Shown: in pieces, positions 1-5,974 of the stretch
How the letters are laid out: each line of letters opens with the position of its first letter
How positions within the stretch are numbered: the first letter of the stretch is position 1
Source of the DNA: AC-32 sp049644305
GTDB taxonomy: Bacteria; Actinomycetota; Thermoleophilia; Gaiellales; Gaiellaceae
Length of the DNA stretch: 10,992 bases
Assembly: GCA_049644305.1 (NCBI GenBank)
Contig: JBARRQ010000050.1
Span: forward strand, 1 to 10,992
Direction of reading: 5' to 3'
Translations under genes and position numbers: made by a program
The notes under the pieces: generated by a model
What the model saw: only the letters and a program-made list of their open reading frames with translations
Told to the model about the DNA's origin: nothing
The model's database searches: none

Positions 1-538
1 GCAACGTCTCCGCCGCGCGCCGCTGCTCCTGACCAGGCTCGACGGCGACCGGGCCCGGTGCGATGCCGCAGACCCGCACCTCGGGGGCGAGCGCCACCGC
101 GAGGACTCGCGTCAGCATCGCCTGAGCGGCCTTCGCGGCGCAGTGGGCCACGAACGACGGCCACGGCTCGTAGGCGGCGACGTCCTCGATCATCACCACG
201 CAACCCCGCGACGACCGCAGCTGCGGCGCGGCCGCCTGGGTGACGAAGAAGCTGCCTTTCGCCGTGGCGCCGAACGCCCCGTCCCAGTCCGCCTCGGTCA
301 CGTCTGCGACCGGCCTGGGGCTGAAGCCTTCTCCGGCCGCATTGACCAGCAGGTCCAGCTCTCCGAGCTCCTGGATCGTACGCTCGACGAGCGCCTGCGC
401 CTGCTCCACCTGGGCGACGTCGCCGTCCGCTCGTCCGGCTGCCTTCACCGACCAGCCCTCCTGCTGGAGCCGGGCTGCGATCGCCGAGCCGACGCGCCCC
501 GTGCCCCCTGTCACGAGAGCCTTCATCGCGCCAGTCAT
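1..538 (-). CDS. SDR-fold oxidoreductase-like protein, catalytic tetrad degenerate (partial, C-terminus off the window)
   Basis: Reads from ATG at 538 leftward and is still open at base 1 (179 codons visible). A second in-frame ATG at 526 is an equally plausible start. Seen: a glycine-rich NAD(P) loop TGGTGRVG (residues 10-17), an NAAG motif (66-69) and an APGPV segment near the visible end, all typical of short-chain dehydrogenases/reductases. The stretch between the second and third Rossmann strands (about residues 32-41) is much shorter than usual. In the usual Asn-Ser-Tyr-Lys tetrad only Lys136 remains: the Asn position is Thr92, the Ser region reads IEDVA (117-121), and the YxxxK Tyr is His132 (HCAAK). 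The fold assignment is firm. An ordinary SDR redox reaction is doubtful, so a pteridine-reductase-like or non-catalytic role cannot be separated here. It is divergent from the 582 gene, 43 bp away. Confidence 0.85.
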   Translation of the reverse strand, partial: MTGAMKALVTGGTGRVGSAIAARLQQEGWSVKAAGRADGDVAQVEQAQALVERTIQELGELDLLVNAAGEGFSPRPVADVTEADWDGAFGATAKGSFFVTQAAAPQLRSSRGCVVMIEDVAAYEPWPSFVAHCAAKAAQAMLTRVLAVALAPEVRVCGIAPGPVAVEPGQEQRRAAETL

Positions 539-581
539 AGCACGCCACAAGACCGCACCTTCCCGGGCGTCTTCTCCAGCG

Positions 582-1218
582 ATGAGGCTCTTCGCCGCAT
601 CCGCGCTCGTGGGGGCCGCCCTTGCGGCGGCGGCCGCCTCGGCCGCCCCGCCGGCGACGCTGTCACTCACGGCGAGCCCGACGGTGCTCGCCTACGGTGC
701 GAAGACGACGCTCAGCGGCGTGCTATCGACCCAAAAGGCGAATCAGACGATCACGATCCAGGCGCAGGAGTGCGGCAAGACCACCTTTCGCAAACGCCGG
801 GAACGCCAAGACCGCCGCCAGTGGCGCGTACACGCTGGCGCTTGTCCCGACCGGCTTGACCGTCTACCAGGCGAAGTGGAAGAGCACGACCAGCGGCAAG
901 GTCACGACCGACGTGACCCCGGTAGTCGAGCTGACGCGGGTCGCCGCCGGCTCGTTCACGGCGAAGGTCACCGCGGGTCTCGACCTGAAGGGCAAATGGG
1001 TTCTCTTCCAACGCTTCTCGAAGCTCCGGAAGCGCTGGGTGCAGGTCAAGAAGGTCGTCTTGTCGGCGTCCGCCCTGCGGACGGCCAAGCCGACGGTCAT
1101 TTCCTCTGCCGCATTCAAGGCGAAAGTCGCGCGTCGGACACGCGTCCGCCTTCTGCTCTCGAAGTCCCAGGCCGCGCCGTGCTACCTCGGCGCCCCGAGC
1201 AACATCGTCCGCGGCTAG
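582..1218 (+). pseudogene. Secreted beta-sandwich-like hypothetical protein, broken by one extra base
   Basis: An ATG at 582 opens a signal-peptide-like N-terminus (MRLF, then an Ala-rich hydrophobic core ending near SAAPPA) followed by beta-rich sequence (LSLTASPTVLAYGAKTTLSG, residues about 27-46). This frame runs to about 794 (residues ...CGKTTFRK) and then turns into Arg-rich nonsense. The +1 frame takes over at 796 with AGNAKTAASGAYTLAL and continues sensibly to the TAG at 1216-1218. Skipping a single base, best placed at C795, restores a protein of about 211 residues with Gly/Thr/Val-rich strands, VRLTRV-like patterns, a KWVLFQRF segment and a near-terminal AAPCYLG. This looks like an exported Ig-like or filamin-like domain protein of unknown function. 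The break may be a real pseudogene or a sequence error. The stop lies 6 bp from the convergent SOD stop. No clear ribosome binding site precedes 582. Confidence 0.7.
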
Positions 1219-1224
1219 CGAGAG

Positions 1225-1854
1225 CTACGTCGCCGGCGCCCCCACTTCCGCGGCCGCACGGTCGAAGCGCTCTGCGACGGCGTCCCAGTTGACGACGTTC
1301 CACCAGGCCTCGAGGTAGTCGGGCCGGCGGTTCTGGTACTTGAGGTAGTAGGCGTGCTCCCAGACATCGATCCCGAGGATCGGGAAGTCGCCGGTCATGA
1401 TCGGCGAGTCCTGGTTCGGGGTCGAGTAGACGGCCAGGCCGGTCCCGTCGTGCACGAGCCAGGTCCAGCCGGACCCGAAGCGCTTCACGCCGTTGTCGTT
1501 GACGGCCTGCTTGAACTCGTCAAGGCTGCCCCAGAGGTCGTTGATCGCGTCGGCGAGGTCGCCCGAGGGCTCTCCGCCGCCGTCCGGGCTCATGATCTCC
1601 CAGAACATCGAGTGGTTGACGTGCCCGCCCGCGTTGTTGCGCACGGCGGTCTGCTTGTCGTCGGGCAGCATCTCCAGGTTGGCGAGCACGTGCTCGACCG
1701 GCTTGTCGGCCAGCGGCGTGCCCTCGAGCGCCTTGTTCGCGTTGTCGACGTAGGCCTGGTGGTGCTTGTCGTGGTGGACGCGCATCGTCTGCTCGTCGAT
1801 ATGTGGCTCGAGCGCGTCGTAGCCGTAGGGGAGAGGAGGAACCTCGAACGTCAT
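1225..1854 (-). CDS. sodA: Superoxide dismutase, Fe/Mn family, Mn-type residues
   Basis: A 209-residue protein, full length for the family. It converts superoxide to O2 and H2O2 in the cytoplasm (no signal peptide). The N-terminal helical hairpin carries the first ligand His27 in RVHHDKHHQAYV. His81 lies in NNAGGHVNHSMFW, and Asp163 and His167 lie in the signature DVWEHAYY. The pair Gly77 and Gln148 (NQDSP) is the pattern of Mn-using rather than Fe-using enzymes, so Mn is the predicted metal, though cambialistic use is possible. The ATG at 1854 is preceded by AGGAG at good distance (complement of about 1860-1865). Divergent from a second, different SOD, with about 98 bp between start codons. 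The stop is 6 bp from the stop of the convergent secreted-protein gene. Confidence 0.96.
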   Translation of the reverse strand: MTFEVPPLPYGYDALEPHIDEQTMRVHHDKHHQAYVDNANKALEGTPLADKPVEHVLANLEMLPDDKQTAVRNNAGGHVNHSMFWEIMSPDGGGEPSGDLADAINDLWGSLDEFKQAVNDNGVKRFGSGWTWLVHDGTGLAVYSTPNQDSPIMTGDFPILGIDVWEHAYYLKYQNRRPDYLEAWWNVVNWDAVAERFDRAAAEVGAPAT

Positions 1855-1952
1855 GTGCGCTCCTTTCTCGGCTTGGGTACGCGAGGCTACCGCCTTTGGG
1901 GCATTCGGCGGCGGATATGCTCAGCCGTCCCTCTCGCCGAAAGGAGTTGCAG
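1855..1952. promoter_or_regulatory. Divergent promoter region between two superoxide dismutase genes
   Basis: The 98-bp gap must hold the start signals of both SOD genes. Each side ends in a strong Shine-Dalgarno sequence: AAGGAG before the leftward ATG and AAGGAG before the rightward TTG. A TATGCT at 1916-1921 could be a rightward -10 element, but I see no convincing -35 at normal spacing. No clear operator palindrome was found. The location is solid; the individual elements are guesses. Confidence 0.35.
1941..1946 (+). promoter_or_regulatory. Shine-Dalgarno deciding the TTG start of the second SOD
   Basis: AAGGAG sits six bases before TTG at 1953-1955. This favours the TTG at 1953 over the in-frame TTG at 1947, which touches the site, and over upstream in-frame starts that would add a non-homologous N-terminal tail. 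Confidence 0.75.
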
Positions 1953-2573
1953 TTGGCCACGCTCGCGTTCAACCACGAGGAGATCACGGCCCGCGAGCTG
2001 AAGCCGGCGCTCCTCGAGCTCGACGGCATCTCCAGGGAGACGATCGAGGCGCACTACACGCTCTACAAGGGTTACGTCAACAAGCGGAACGAGATCATGG
2101 GCAAGCTCGCCGAGATCGATCTCGCGGCCGCGAACCAGGTCTACTCGGAGCTGCGGGCGCTCAAGGTCGAGCTCAGCTTCGCGCTCGGCGGGATCAAGAA
2201 CCACGAGATTTACTTCGAGCACCTCGGCGGCGGAGGCGGCAACCCGGACGGCCCGATCGCCGATCTGATCACGCGCGATTTCGGCTCCCCGGCCACCTGG
2301 CGGGCCGACCTGAAGGCGACCGGGATGGCGGGACGCGGCTGGGCCTGGACGGCCTACGACTGGGACGAGGGACGACTGTTCAACTACGTCGGCGACGCGC
2401 AGAACACCTTCCCGATCTGGAACGCGACCCCGCTCGTCGCGCTCGACGTCTACGAGCACGCGTACTTCATCGACTACCAGACCGACCGGGCGTCCTACAT
2501 CGACGCCTTCTTCGACAACCTCGACTGGGATGCGGTCAACGACTGGGTGAACGGGTACCAGATCACCGCTTGA
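1953..2573 (+). CDS. Superoxide dismutase, divergent Fe/Mn subfamily
   Basis: 206 residues from the TTG at 1953. All four metal ligands of the Fe/Mn SOD fold can be placed: His34 (EAHYTLYKGYV), His84 (GGIKNHEIYF), and Asp165 and His169 (DVYEHAYF). Gln150 (DAQNTF) sits where the second-sphere Gln of Mn enzymes is found. The sequence is otherwise far from its divergent neighbour. The first-ligand helix reads HYTLYKGYV, one residue shorter than the classical HHxKHHxxYV, with Tyr replacing the usual second-shell His. Gly-rich GGGGG at 92-96 precedes the second domain, which opens with DLITRDFGS. Superoxide dismutation is the likely role; the metal is uncertain. The stop TGA overlaps a TTG that may be the original plsY start, so the two were probably co-translated. 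Confidence 0.93.
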   Translation: MATLAFNHEEITARELKPALLELDGISRETIEAHYTLYKGYVNKRNEIMGKLAEIDLAAANQVYSELRALKVELSFALGGIKNHEIYFEHLGGGGGNPDGPIADLITRDFGSPATWRADLKATGMAGRGWAWTAYDWDEGRLFNYVGDAQNTFPIWNATPLVALDVYEHAYFIDYQTDRASYIDAFFDNLDWDAVNDWVNGYQITA

Positions 2574-2577
2574 AAGC

Positions 2578-3189
2578 CTGACGACTTTCCTGTTCGCACT
2601 CGCCGGCTACCTCGCCGGCAGCATTCCGACCGGCTACTGGGCCGTGGGCGCGTTGCGGGGGGTCGACATCCGCACCGTCGGCAGCGGCAACATCGGCGCG
2701 ACCAACGTCTGGCGGACCTTCGGCGCCCGCTTCGGCGCGCCCGTGATGGCCCTGGACGTCGCCAAGGGTTTCGTGCCTGCCTTGCTGGCGACGATCTTCG
2801 CCGGGCATCTCGCCGGGGTGCTCGCCGGCGGCGCGGCCATGCTCGGGCACTGGCGGCCGCTCTTCCTCCGGTTCGCGCGCGGCGGCAAGGTCGTCGCGAC
2901 CTGCGGCGGGGCATTTCTCGGTGTGGCACCGCTCGTCGGTGCGATCGGGCTGGGGGTCTGGGTCCTGGCCTTCGCCGCTCTTCGCTACGCGTCGGTCGCC
3001 TCGATCGCTGCCGCCCTCTCACTACCGGCAATCGCAGTCGGCCTGGGCGAGCCATGGCCCGTTGACGTGTTCGCGGGGGCGGCCGCGCTCGCGGTCGTCG
3101 TTCTCCATCGCGCGAACATCGGCCGCCTGCGCGCCGGCACCGAGATGCGCTTCCGCTTTCGCCGCCCCGCTCAGATTGTCAAGAGCTAG
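2578..3189 (+). CDS. plsY: Acyl-phosphate:glycerol-3-phosphate acyltransferase PlsY (start irregular)
   Basis: PlsY transfers an acyl group from acyl-phosphate to glycerol-3-phosphate, the first acylation of membrane phospholipid synthesis, as an integral membrane protein. Seen: an N-terminal hydrophobic segment ending GSIPTGY, then GVDIRTVGSGNIGATN (the family's first loop motif), LGHWRPLFLRFARGGKVVAT (second motif, with Val where KGGKGVAT has Gly), and ALRYASVASI (third motif), separated by hydrophobic segments. About 203 residues, the normal size. The open frame begins at 2551 and has no ATG, GTG or TTG before GTG 2644, which lies inside conserved sequence, so the formal start is CTG 2578. 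One missing C near 2578 would instead join TTG 2570 (overlapping the SOD stop as TTGA) to this frame, giving an MKAL start. The last codons lie inside a 37-bp direct repeat. Confidence 0.9.
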   Translation: MTTFLFALAGYLAGSIPTGYWAVGALRGVDIRTVGSGNIGATNVWRTFGARFGAPVMALDVAKGFVPALLATIFAGHLAGVLAGGAAMLGHWRPLFLRFARGGKVVATCGGAFLGVAPLVGAIGLGVWVLAFAALRYASVASIAAALSLPAIAVGLGEPWPVDVFAGAAALAVVVLHRANIGRLRAGTEMRFRFRRPAQIVKS

Positions 3190-3214
3190 TCCGGTCGGTT
3201 CGACTGGTCAGTTC
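3178..3214 (+). repeat. 37-bp perfect direct repeat, copy 1
   Basis: Identical base for base to 3276-3312. It covers the last three sense codons and stop of plsY (VKS and TAG) plus 25 bp beyond. Each copy contains an imperfect hairpin around GTCG-GTT-CGAC. Confidence 0.97.
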
Positions 3215-3218
3215 AGAC

Positions 3219-3270
3219 GGACGCACGGGCAGAGCCCGCGCGTCCTGAGGTCGGCATCGCAAGCGATGCC
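3219..3270 (+). repeat. Two-hairpin palindromic element, copy 1
   Basis: Hairpin 1 (3219-3245): stem ggacgc/gcgtcc, one A.C mismatch, then cgggc/gcccg closing on loop AGA. A 7-nt spacer, tgaggtc, follows. Hairpin 2 (3253-3270): ggcatcgc, AA, gcgatgcc. A copy with the same order and lengths lies on the minus strand at 7809-7860 (about 40 of 52 positions identical), and three base pairs change on both sides of the stem. It lies between the convergent plsY and cyclohydrolase genes, so it may act as a bidirectional terminator, although no U-run follows. Confidence 0.8.
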
Positions 3271-3275
3271 TCACC

Positions 3276-3312
3276 GTCAAGAGCTAGTCCGGTCGGTTCG
3301 ACTGGTCAGTTC
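3276..3312 (+). repeat. 37-bp perfect direct repeat, copy 2
   Basis: Exact copy of 3178-3214. It begins 5 bp after hairpin 2 of the two-hairpin element and ends 1 bp before the stop codon of the cyclohydrolase gene on the other strand. The spacer between the two copies is 61 bp and is almost entirely the palindromic element. Confidence 0.97.
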
Positions 3313-3313
3313 G

Positions 3314-4288
3314 TCAGGACGCCAGCCACTCGCGGAGTTCCGTGTGCCGCTCGGCCGGCTGCTCGCCCTCGAGCTCCGCGCGCAGCTCCCCGGCGGTGCC
3401 GTAGCGCTCGGCGATCACGTCGTGCGAGTGGATCGTCTCCATGTTCACCTGCCGCGCCGACAGGAAGGCGCCGTCGTCGAGCTCGGGGTATGCCGCGAGC
3501 GCGTCGCGCAACGAGATCCGTACCGAGTCCTCGACGAAACGCGGCTGCAGGTGGGCGTGCTCGACGACGAACAGCTCGTCCGGGCGCTTGAGCAGCTCGT
3601 AGACCGGCGAGCTCATCGAGCCTTCGACGATCCGGACGAGCTGCTCCGCGTTGACGGTTGCGTCCGTGCCGACGAAAAGGGTCCCGCGTCCGCGCTGGTT
3701 GTGCGTTGCCAGTGGCACTAGCTCGAGGATGCGCTCGACGTCGAGCTCGTCAAAACCCGCCTCGCCGAGCCTCTCGGCCGCCCGCTCGCGGACGAGGCCC
3801 TGAGCGCAGGGGCACGCGTTGATCCCCGTGGCCTCGACGCCGACCAGCCGGCGTGTCCGCGAAGCTGACGCCGCGGCTCGTCCGATCAGCGAGACCATCT
3901 CCTGCGTCGGCAGGCCGGTCACAGGCGTCTGCCGCTCCACCGGGTACCGCGCGACGATCTGTACCTCCGCGCGTAGCGCCCTCTGCCGCTCGACGATGTG
4001 CGCGGCGATGTGTTCGGCCAGGTGCTCGACGAGCAACGCCTCGCCGATGACGACCTGCTCGATCGCCTCCTCGAACAGCTCCGGGAAGCGCGACATGTGA
4101 ACGCCTTTGCGCCCCGGCTCGAGATCGACCGTGCAGTCGATATCCGCGGCGATCAGCTTCTCGCTCTCGCCGTAGCGGATCCGGATCGCCTTCTGGACAC
4201 CGCCCACTCCGGCCCGCGACAGCGCGAGCGGAACTTCCGAGGGCGCAGCTTGGAGATCGTGTGTGAGAAGCTCGCGAGAGTCGTCCAT
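3314..4288 (-). CDS. folE2: GTP cyclohydrolase, MptA/FolE2 type
   Basis: About 324 residues from ATG 4288. The COG1469 family (bacterial FolE2, archaeal MptA) opens the GTP ring at the start of folate/pterin synthesis using a metal, without similarity to classical FolE. Seen: DLEPGRKGVHMSRFPE (residues 55-70), GINACPCAQ (155-163) with the candidate metal Cys, THNQRGRGTLFVG (195-207), and VEHAHLQPRFVED followed near the end by NMETIHSHD. These match the family in order. An upstream in-frame ATG at 4405 would add 39 residues of unlikely sequence and run into the gene on the other strand, so I prefer 4288, although no strong ribosome site precedes it. Product chemistry (neopterin triphosphate or cyclic phosphate) cannot be told from sequence alone. 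Convergent with plsY, and divergent, 25 bp apart, from the kinase-like gene. Confidence 0.92.
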   Translation of the reverse strand: MDDSRELLTHDLQAAPSEVPLALSRAGVGGVQKAIRIRYGESEKLIAADIDCTVDLEPGRKGVHMSRFPELFEEAIEQVVIGEALLVEHLAEHIAAHIVERQRALRAEVQIVARYPVERQTPVTGLPTQEMVSLIGRAAASASRTRRLVGVEATGINACPCAQGLVRERAAERLGEAGFDELDVERILELVPLATHNQRGRGTLFVGTDATVNAEQLVRIVEGSMSSPVYELLKRPDELFVVEHAHLQPRFVEDSVRISLRDALAAYPELDDGAFLSARQVNMETIHSHDVIAERYGTAGELRAELEGEQPAERHTELREWLAS

Positions 4289-4313
4289 CTCGTCAACGCT
4301 ACCAATCACCTCT

Positions 4314-4898
4314 GTGACCGAAGACAGCCAGTTCGCCCGCCTCGTCCTGCTCGCCTGCCATGACCTGCGCACCCCGCTGGCCACGGTCCACGGGTTCGCG
4401 CACACGCTGGGGCGCCTCGCCGAGATCGAAGGGCCGGCGGCACGCTACGTCGAGATGATCACCTCGGCCTCCGACCAGATCGCCGAGCTCGTCGACGAGC
4501 TCGCGCTGGGCGGCCGGATCGAGGCCGGCCGCTACGAGCCGACGCGCAAGGTCGTGGACACCCTGGAGCTCGGGAGTGCGGCTGCGGCCAGGCTGGGCGA
4601 GGAGCGCGTCGAGGTCGCAGGCGAGGGCACGGGTCTCGAGCTAGACGGCGACGCGACGGAGCGCGCCGTCGCGGCTCTCGCGAGATGTGCATTGCGCCAC
4701 GGAGGGCTCGAGCACGTGCGGCTGGCGGTGCACGGGCCCCTGCTCGAGCTCGCTCCGGTCACCCCGGCCTCCGCTCCTGTGCTTCTCGGCGAGGACCTGC
4801 GCGATCTGGGGGCCGCTGTTGCTGTCCGCCTTCTTCGGGCGCAAGGTGGTTCTGTGGAAGTGGACGGCGAGGCCCTCGCGATTCGTCTAGCCGGCTAG
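4314..4898 (+). CDS. Histidine-kinase-like protein with degenerate ATPase domain
   Basis: 194 residues from GTG 4314 (VTEDSQFARLV). It has a clear HisKA H-box, LACHDLRTPLATVHGF, with candidate phospho-His16, followed by a second helix (about 45-75, YVEMITSASDQIAELVDELAL). The C-terminal half keeps the rhythm of a HATPase domain: DGDATERAVAALARCALRHGG stands where the N-box normally reads DNALKHG, and it ends LRAQGGSVEVDGEALAIRLAG. The N-box Asn is replaced and no DxGxG G1 box can be found. ATP binding is therefore unlikely, and it may be a phosphoacceptor or dimerisation remnant. No sensor or membrane segment is present. A start at 4263 would overlap the opposite gene. Its TAG overlaps the GTG of the next gene by one base, implying coupled translation. 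No response regulator is in the window. Confidence 0.75.
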   Translation: MTEDSQFARLVLLACHDLRTPLATVHGFAHTLGRLAEIEGPAARYVEMITSASDQIAELVDELALGGRIEAGRYEPTRKVVDTLELGSAAAARLGEERVEVAGEGTGLELDGDATERAVAALARCALRHGGLEHVRLAVHGPLLELAPVTPASAPVLLGEDLRDLGAAVAVRLLRAQGGSVEVDGEALAIRLAG

Positions 4899-5974
4899 TG
4901 GCGGCGACCGAGCCGCTCAACGTCGACGACTTCGAGAGTGCGGCGCGGCAGCTGCTCGACCCCGGCGCATACGCGTACTTCGCCGGCGGCGCGGGCGACG
5001 AGAACACCCTCCGCGCCAACGGCGCAGCCTTCGCGCGCTGGGAGCTTCGCCCGCGGGTGCTCGTGGACGTGCGCGAGGTCTCGACGGCGACGACGGTGCT
5101 CGGGACGGATGTCGCGTTGCCGCTGCTGGTCGCGCCGACCGCCTTCCAGGCCCTCGCCCACCCGGAGGGCGAGCTTGCGACCGCGCGCGGCGCGGCCGCT
5201 GCCGGCACGGTGATGTGCCTCTCAACGCTCGCGAGCGTCTCGCCCGCTGAGCTGGCGGCGGCGGCGCCTGACGCGCCCCAGTGGTTCCAGCTCTACTGGT
5301 CGCGAGACCGCGGCTTCACGGAGGAGCTGCTTGCCGGCGTGGTCGAGGCAGGCTTTCGCGCTCTCGTGCTCACGGTCGACGTCCCCGCCGCAGGACGGCG
5401 TGAACGCGATCTGCGCGCCGCGTTTGCGCTCCCGAACGACCTTTCTGTCCCGAATCTGCCGGTGGCCCTCGCGCGCACGGACTTCCACGCGGCGCTCAGC
5501 GGGATCTTCAACGCGAGCCTGACCTGGCGCGATCTCGAATGGCTCCGCTCGGCCTGCTCCCTGCCTCTCGTAGTCAAGGGAGTCCTGACGGCGGAGGATG
5601 CGCTCCTTGCAGCCGAGCACGGTGCCGCGGCCGTCGTCGTGTCGAACCACGGCGGCCGCCAGCTGGACGGCGTGCCGGCGTCGCTCGACGTCCTTCCCGA
5701 GGTGGTCGAGGCAGTGGGCGAGCGCGTCGAAGTGCTCGTCGACGGCGGCGTCCGTCGAGGGACCGACGTGCTGAAAGCGCTGGCGCTCGGCGCGCGCGCT
5801 GCGATGTCGGGACGGGCGGTCGTCTGGGGCCTGGCCGCCGGCGGCGAGGACGGCGTCTCGCGCGTGCTCGCGCTCCTTCGAGAGGAGATCGAGCTCGGGC
5901 TCCGGCTCCTCGGCTGTGCGTCGCCTGCTGCCGTGACGCGGGCTCACGTACGGCCGGCGGCTTCGCCCGTATGA
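4898..5974 (+). CDS. FMN-dependent alpha-hydroxy-acid oxidase/dehydrogenase (LldD/glycolate oxidase family)
   Basis: 358 residues from GTG 4898, the family's normal length. The fold is an FMN-binding TIM barrel that oxidises 2-hydroxy acids such as lactate, glycolate or mandelate to 2-oxo acids, passing electrons to O2 or a carrier. Numbered on spinach glycolate oxidase with an offset of about three, the catalytic set is intact: Tyr27 (AYAYFAGGAGDE), Tyr133 (FQLYWSRDR), Lys227 (VVKGVL), and His251 and Arg254 (SNHGGRQLDG). The FMN phosphate loop VDGGVRRGTDVLKALALGA is present. LTVDVPAAGRRERDLR matches the family segment around the barrel Arg. Substrate and electron acceptor cannot be assigned. 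The start overlaps the preceding stop (TAGTG) and the stop overlaps the next start (ATGA), so the three genes form one translational unit. Confidence 0.93.
   Translation: MAATEPLNVDDFESAARQLLDPGAYAYFAGGAGDENTLRANGAAFARWELRPRVLVDVREVSTATTVLGTDVALPLLVAPTAFQALAHPEGELATARGAAAAGTVMCLSTLASVSPAELAAAAPDAPQWFQLYWSRDRGFTEELLAGVVEAGFRALVLTVDVPAAGRRERDLRAAFALPNDLSVPNLPVALARTDFHAALSGIFNASLTWRDLEWLRSACSLPLVVKGVLTAEDALLAAEHGAAAVVVSNHGGRQLDGVPASLDVLPEVVEAVGERVEVLVDGGVRRGTDVLKALALGARAAMSGRAVVWGLAAGGEDGVSRVLALLREEIELGLRLLGCASPAAVTRAHVRPAASPV

Noticed and set aside
240..1292. 350-codon plus-strand open frame as a single gene
   Set aside because: Its first part is antisense to the SDR gene and its last part is out of frame with the real secreted-protein sequence. 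Only the stretch from 582 to about 794 is meaningful.
1803..1952. Upstream extension of the second SOD to 1803
   Set aside because: It would overlap the start of the divergent SOD and lacks similarity. The Shine-Dalgarno at 1941-1946 fixes TTG 1953.
3191..3214. tRNA-like T-loop (GGTTCGA) in the 37-bp repeat
   Set aside because: No acceptor, D or anticodon stems can be built around it and no CCA-proximal pairing exists. The motif is explained by a small GTCG-GTT-CGAC hairpin.
3178..3312. CRISPR-like array (37-bp repeats with a 61-bp spacer)
   Set aside because: Only two repeats, one overlapping coding sequence of plsY, with a palindromic spacer that recurs elsewhere and no cas gene nearby.
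4289..4405. Longer N-terminus for the GTP cyclohydrolase from ATG 4405
   Set aside because: It would add 39 residues without family similarity and overlap the start and H-box of the divergent kinase-like gene.
5539..5970. Upstream extension of the hydrolase frame to 5539
   Set aside because: This is an out-of-frame shadow of the FMN oxidase, Arg/Gly-rich. The ATG at 5971 overlaps the upstream stop and begins the conserved sequence.
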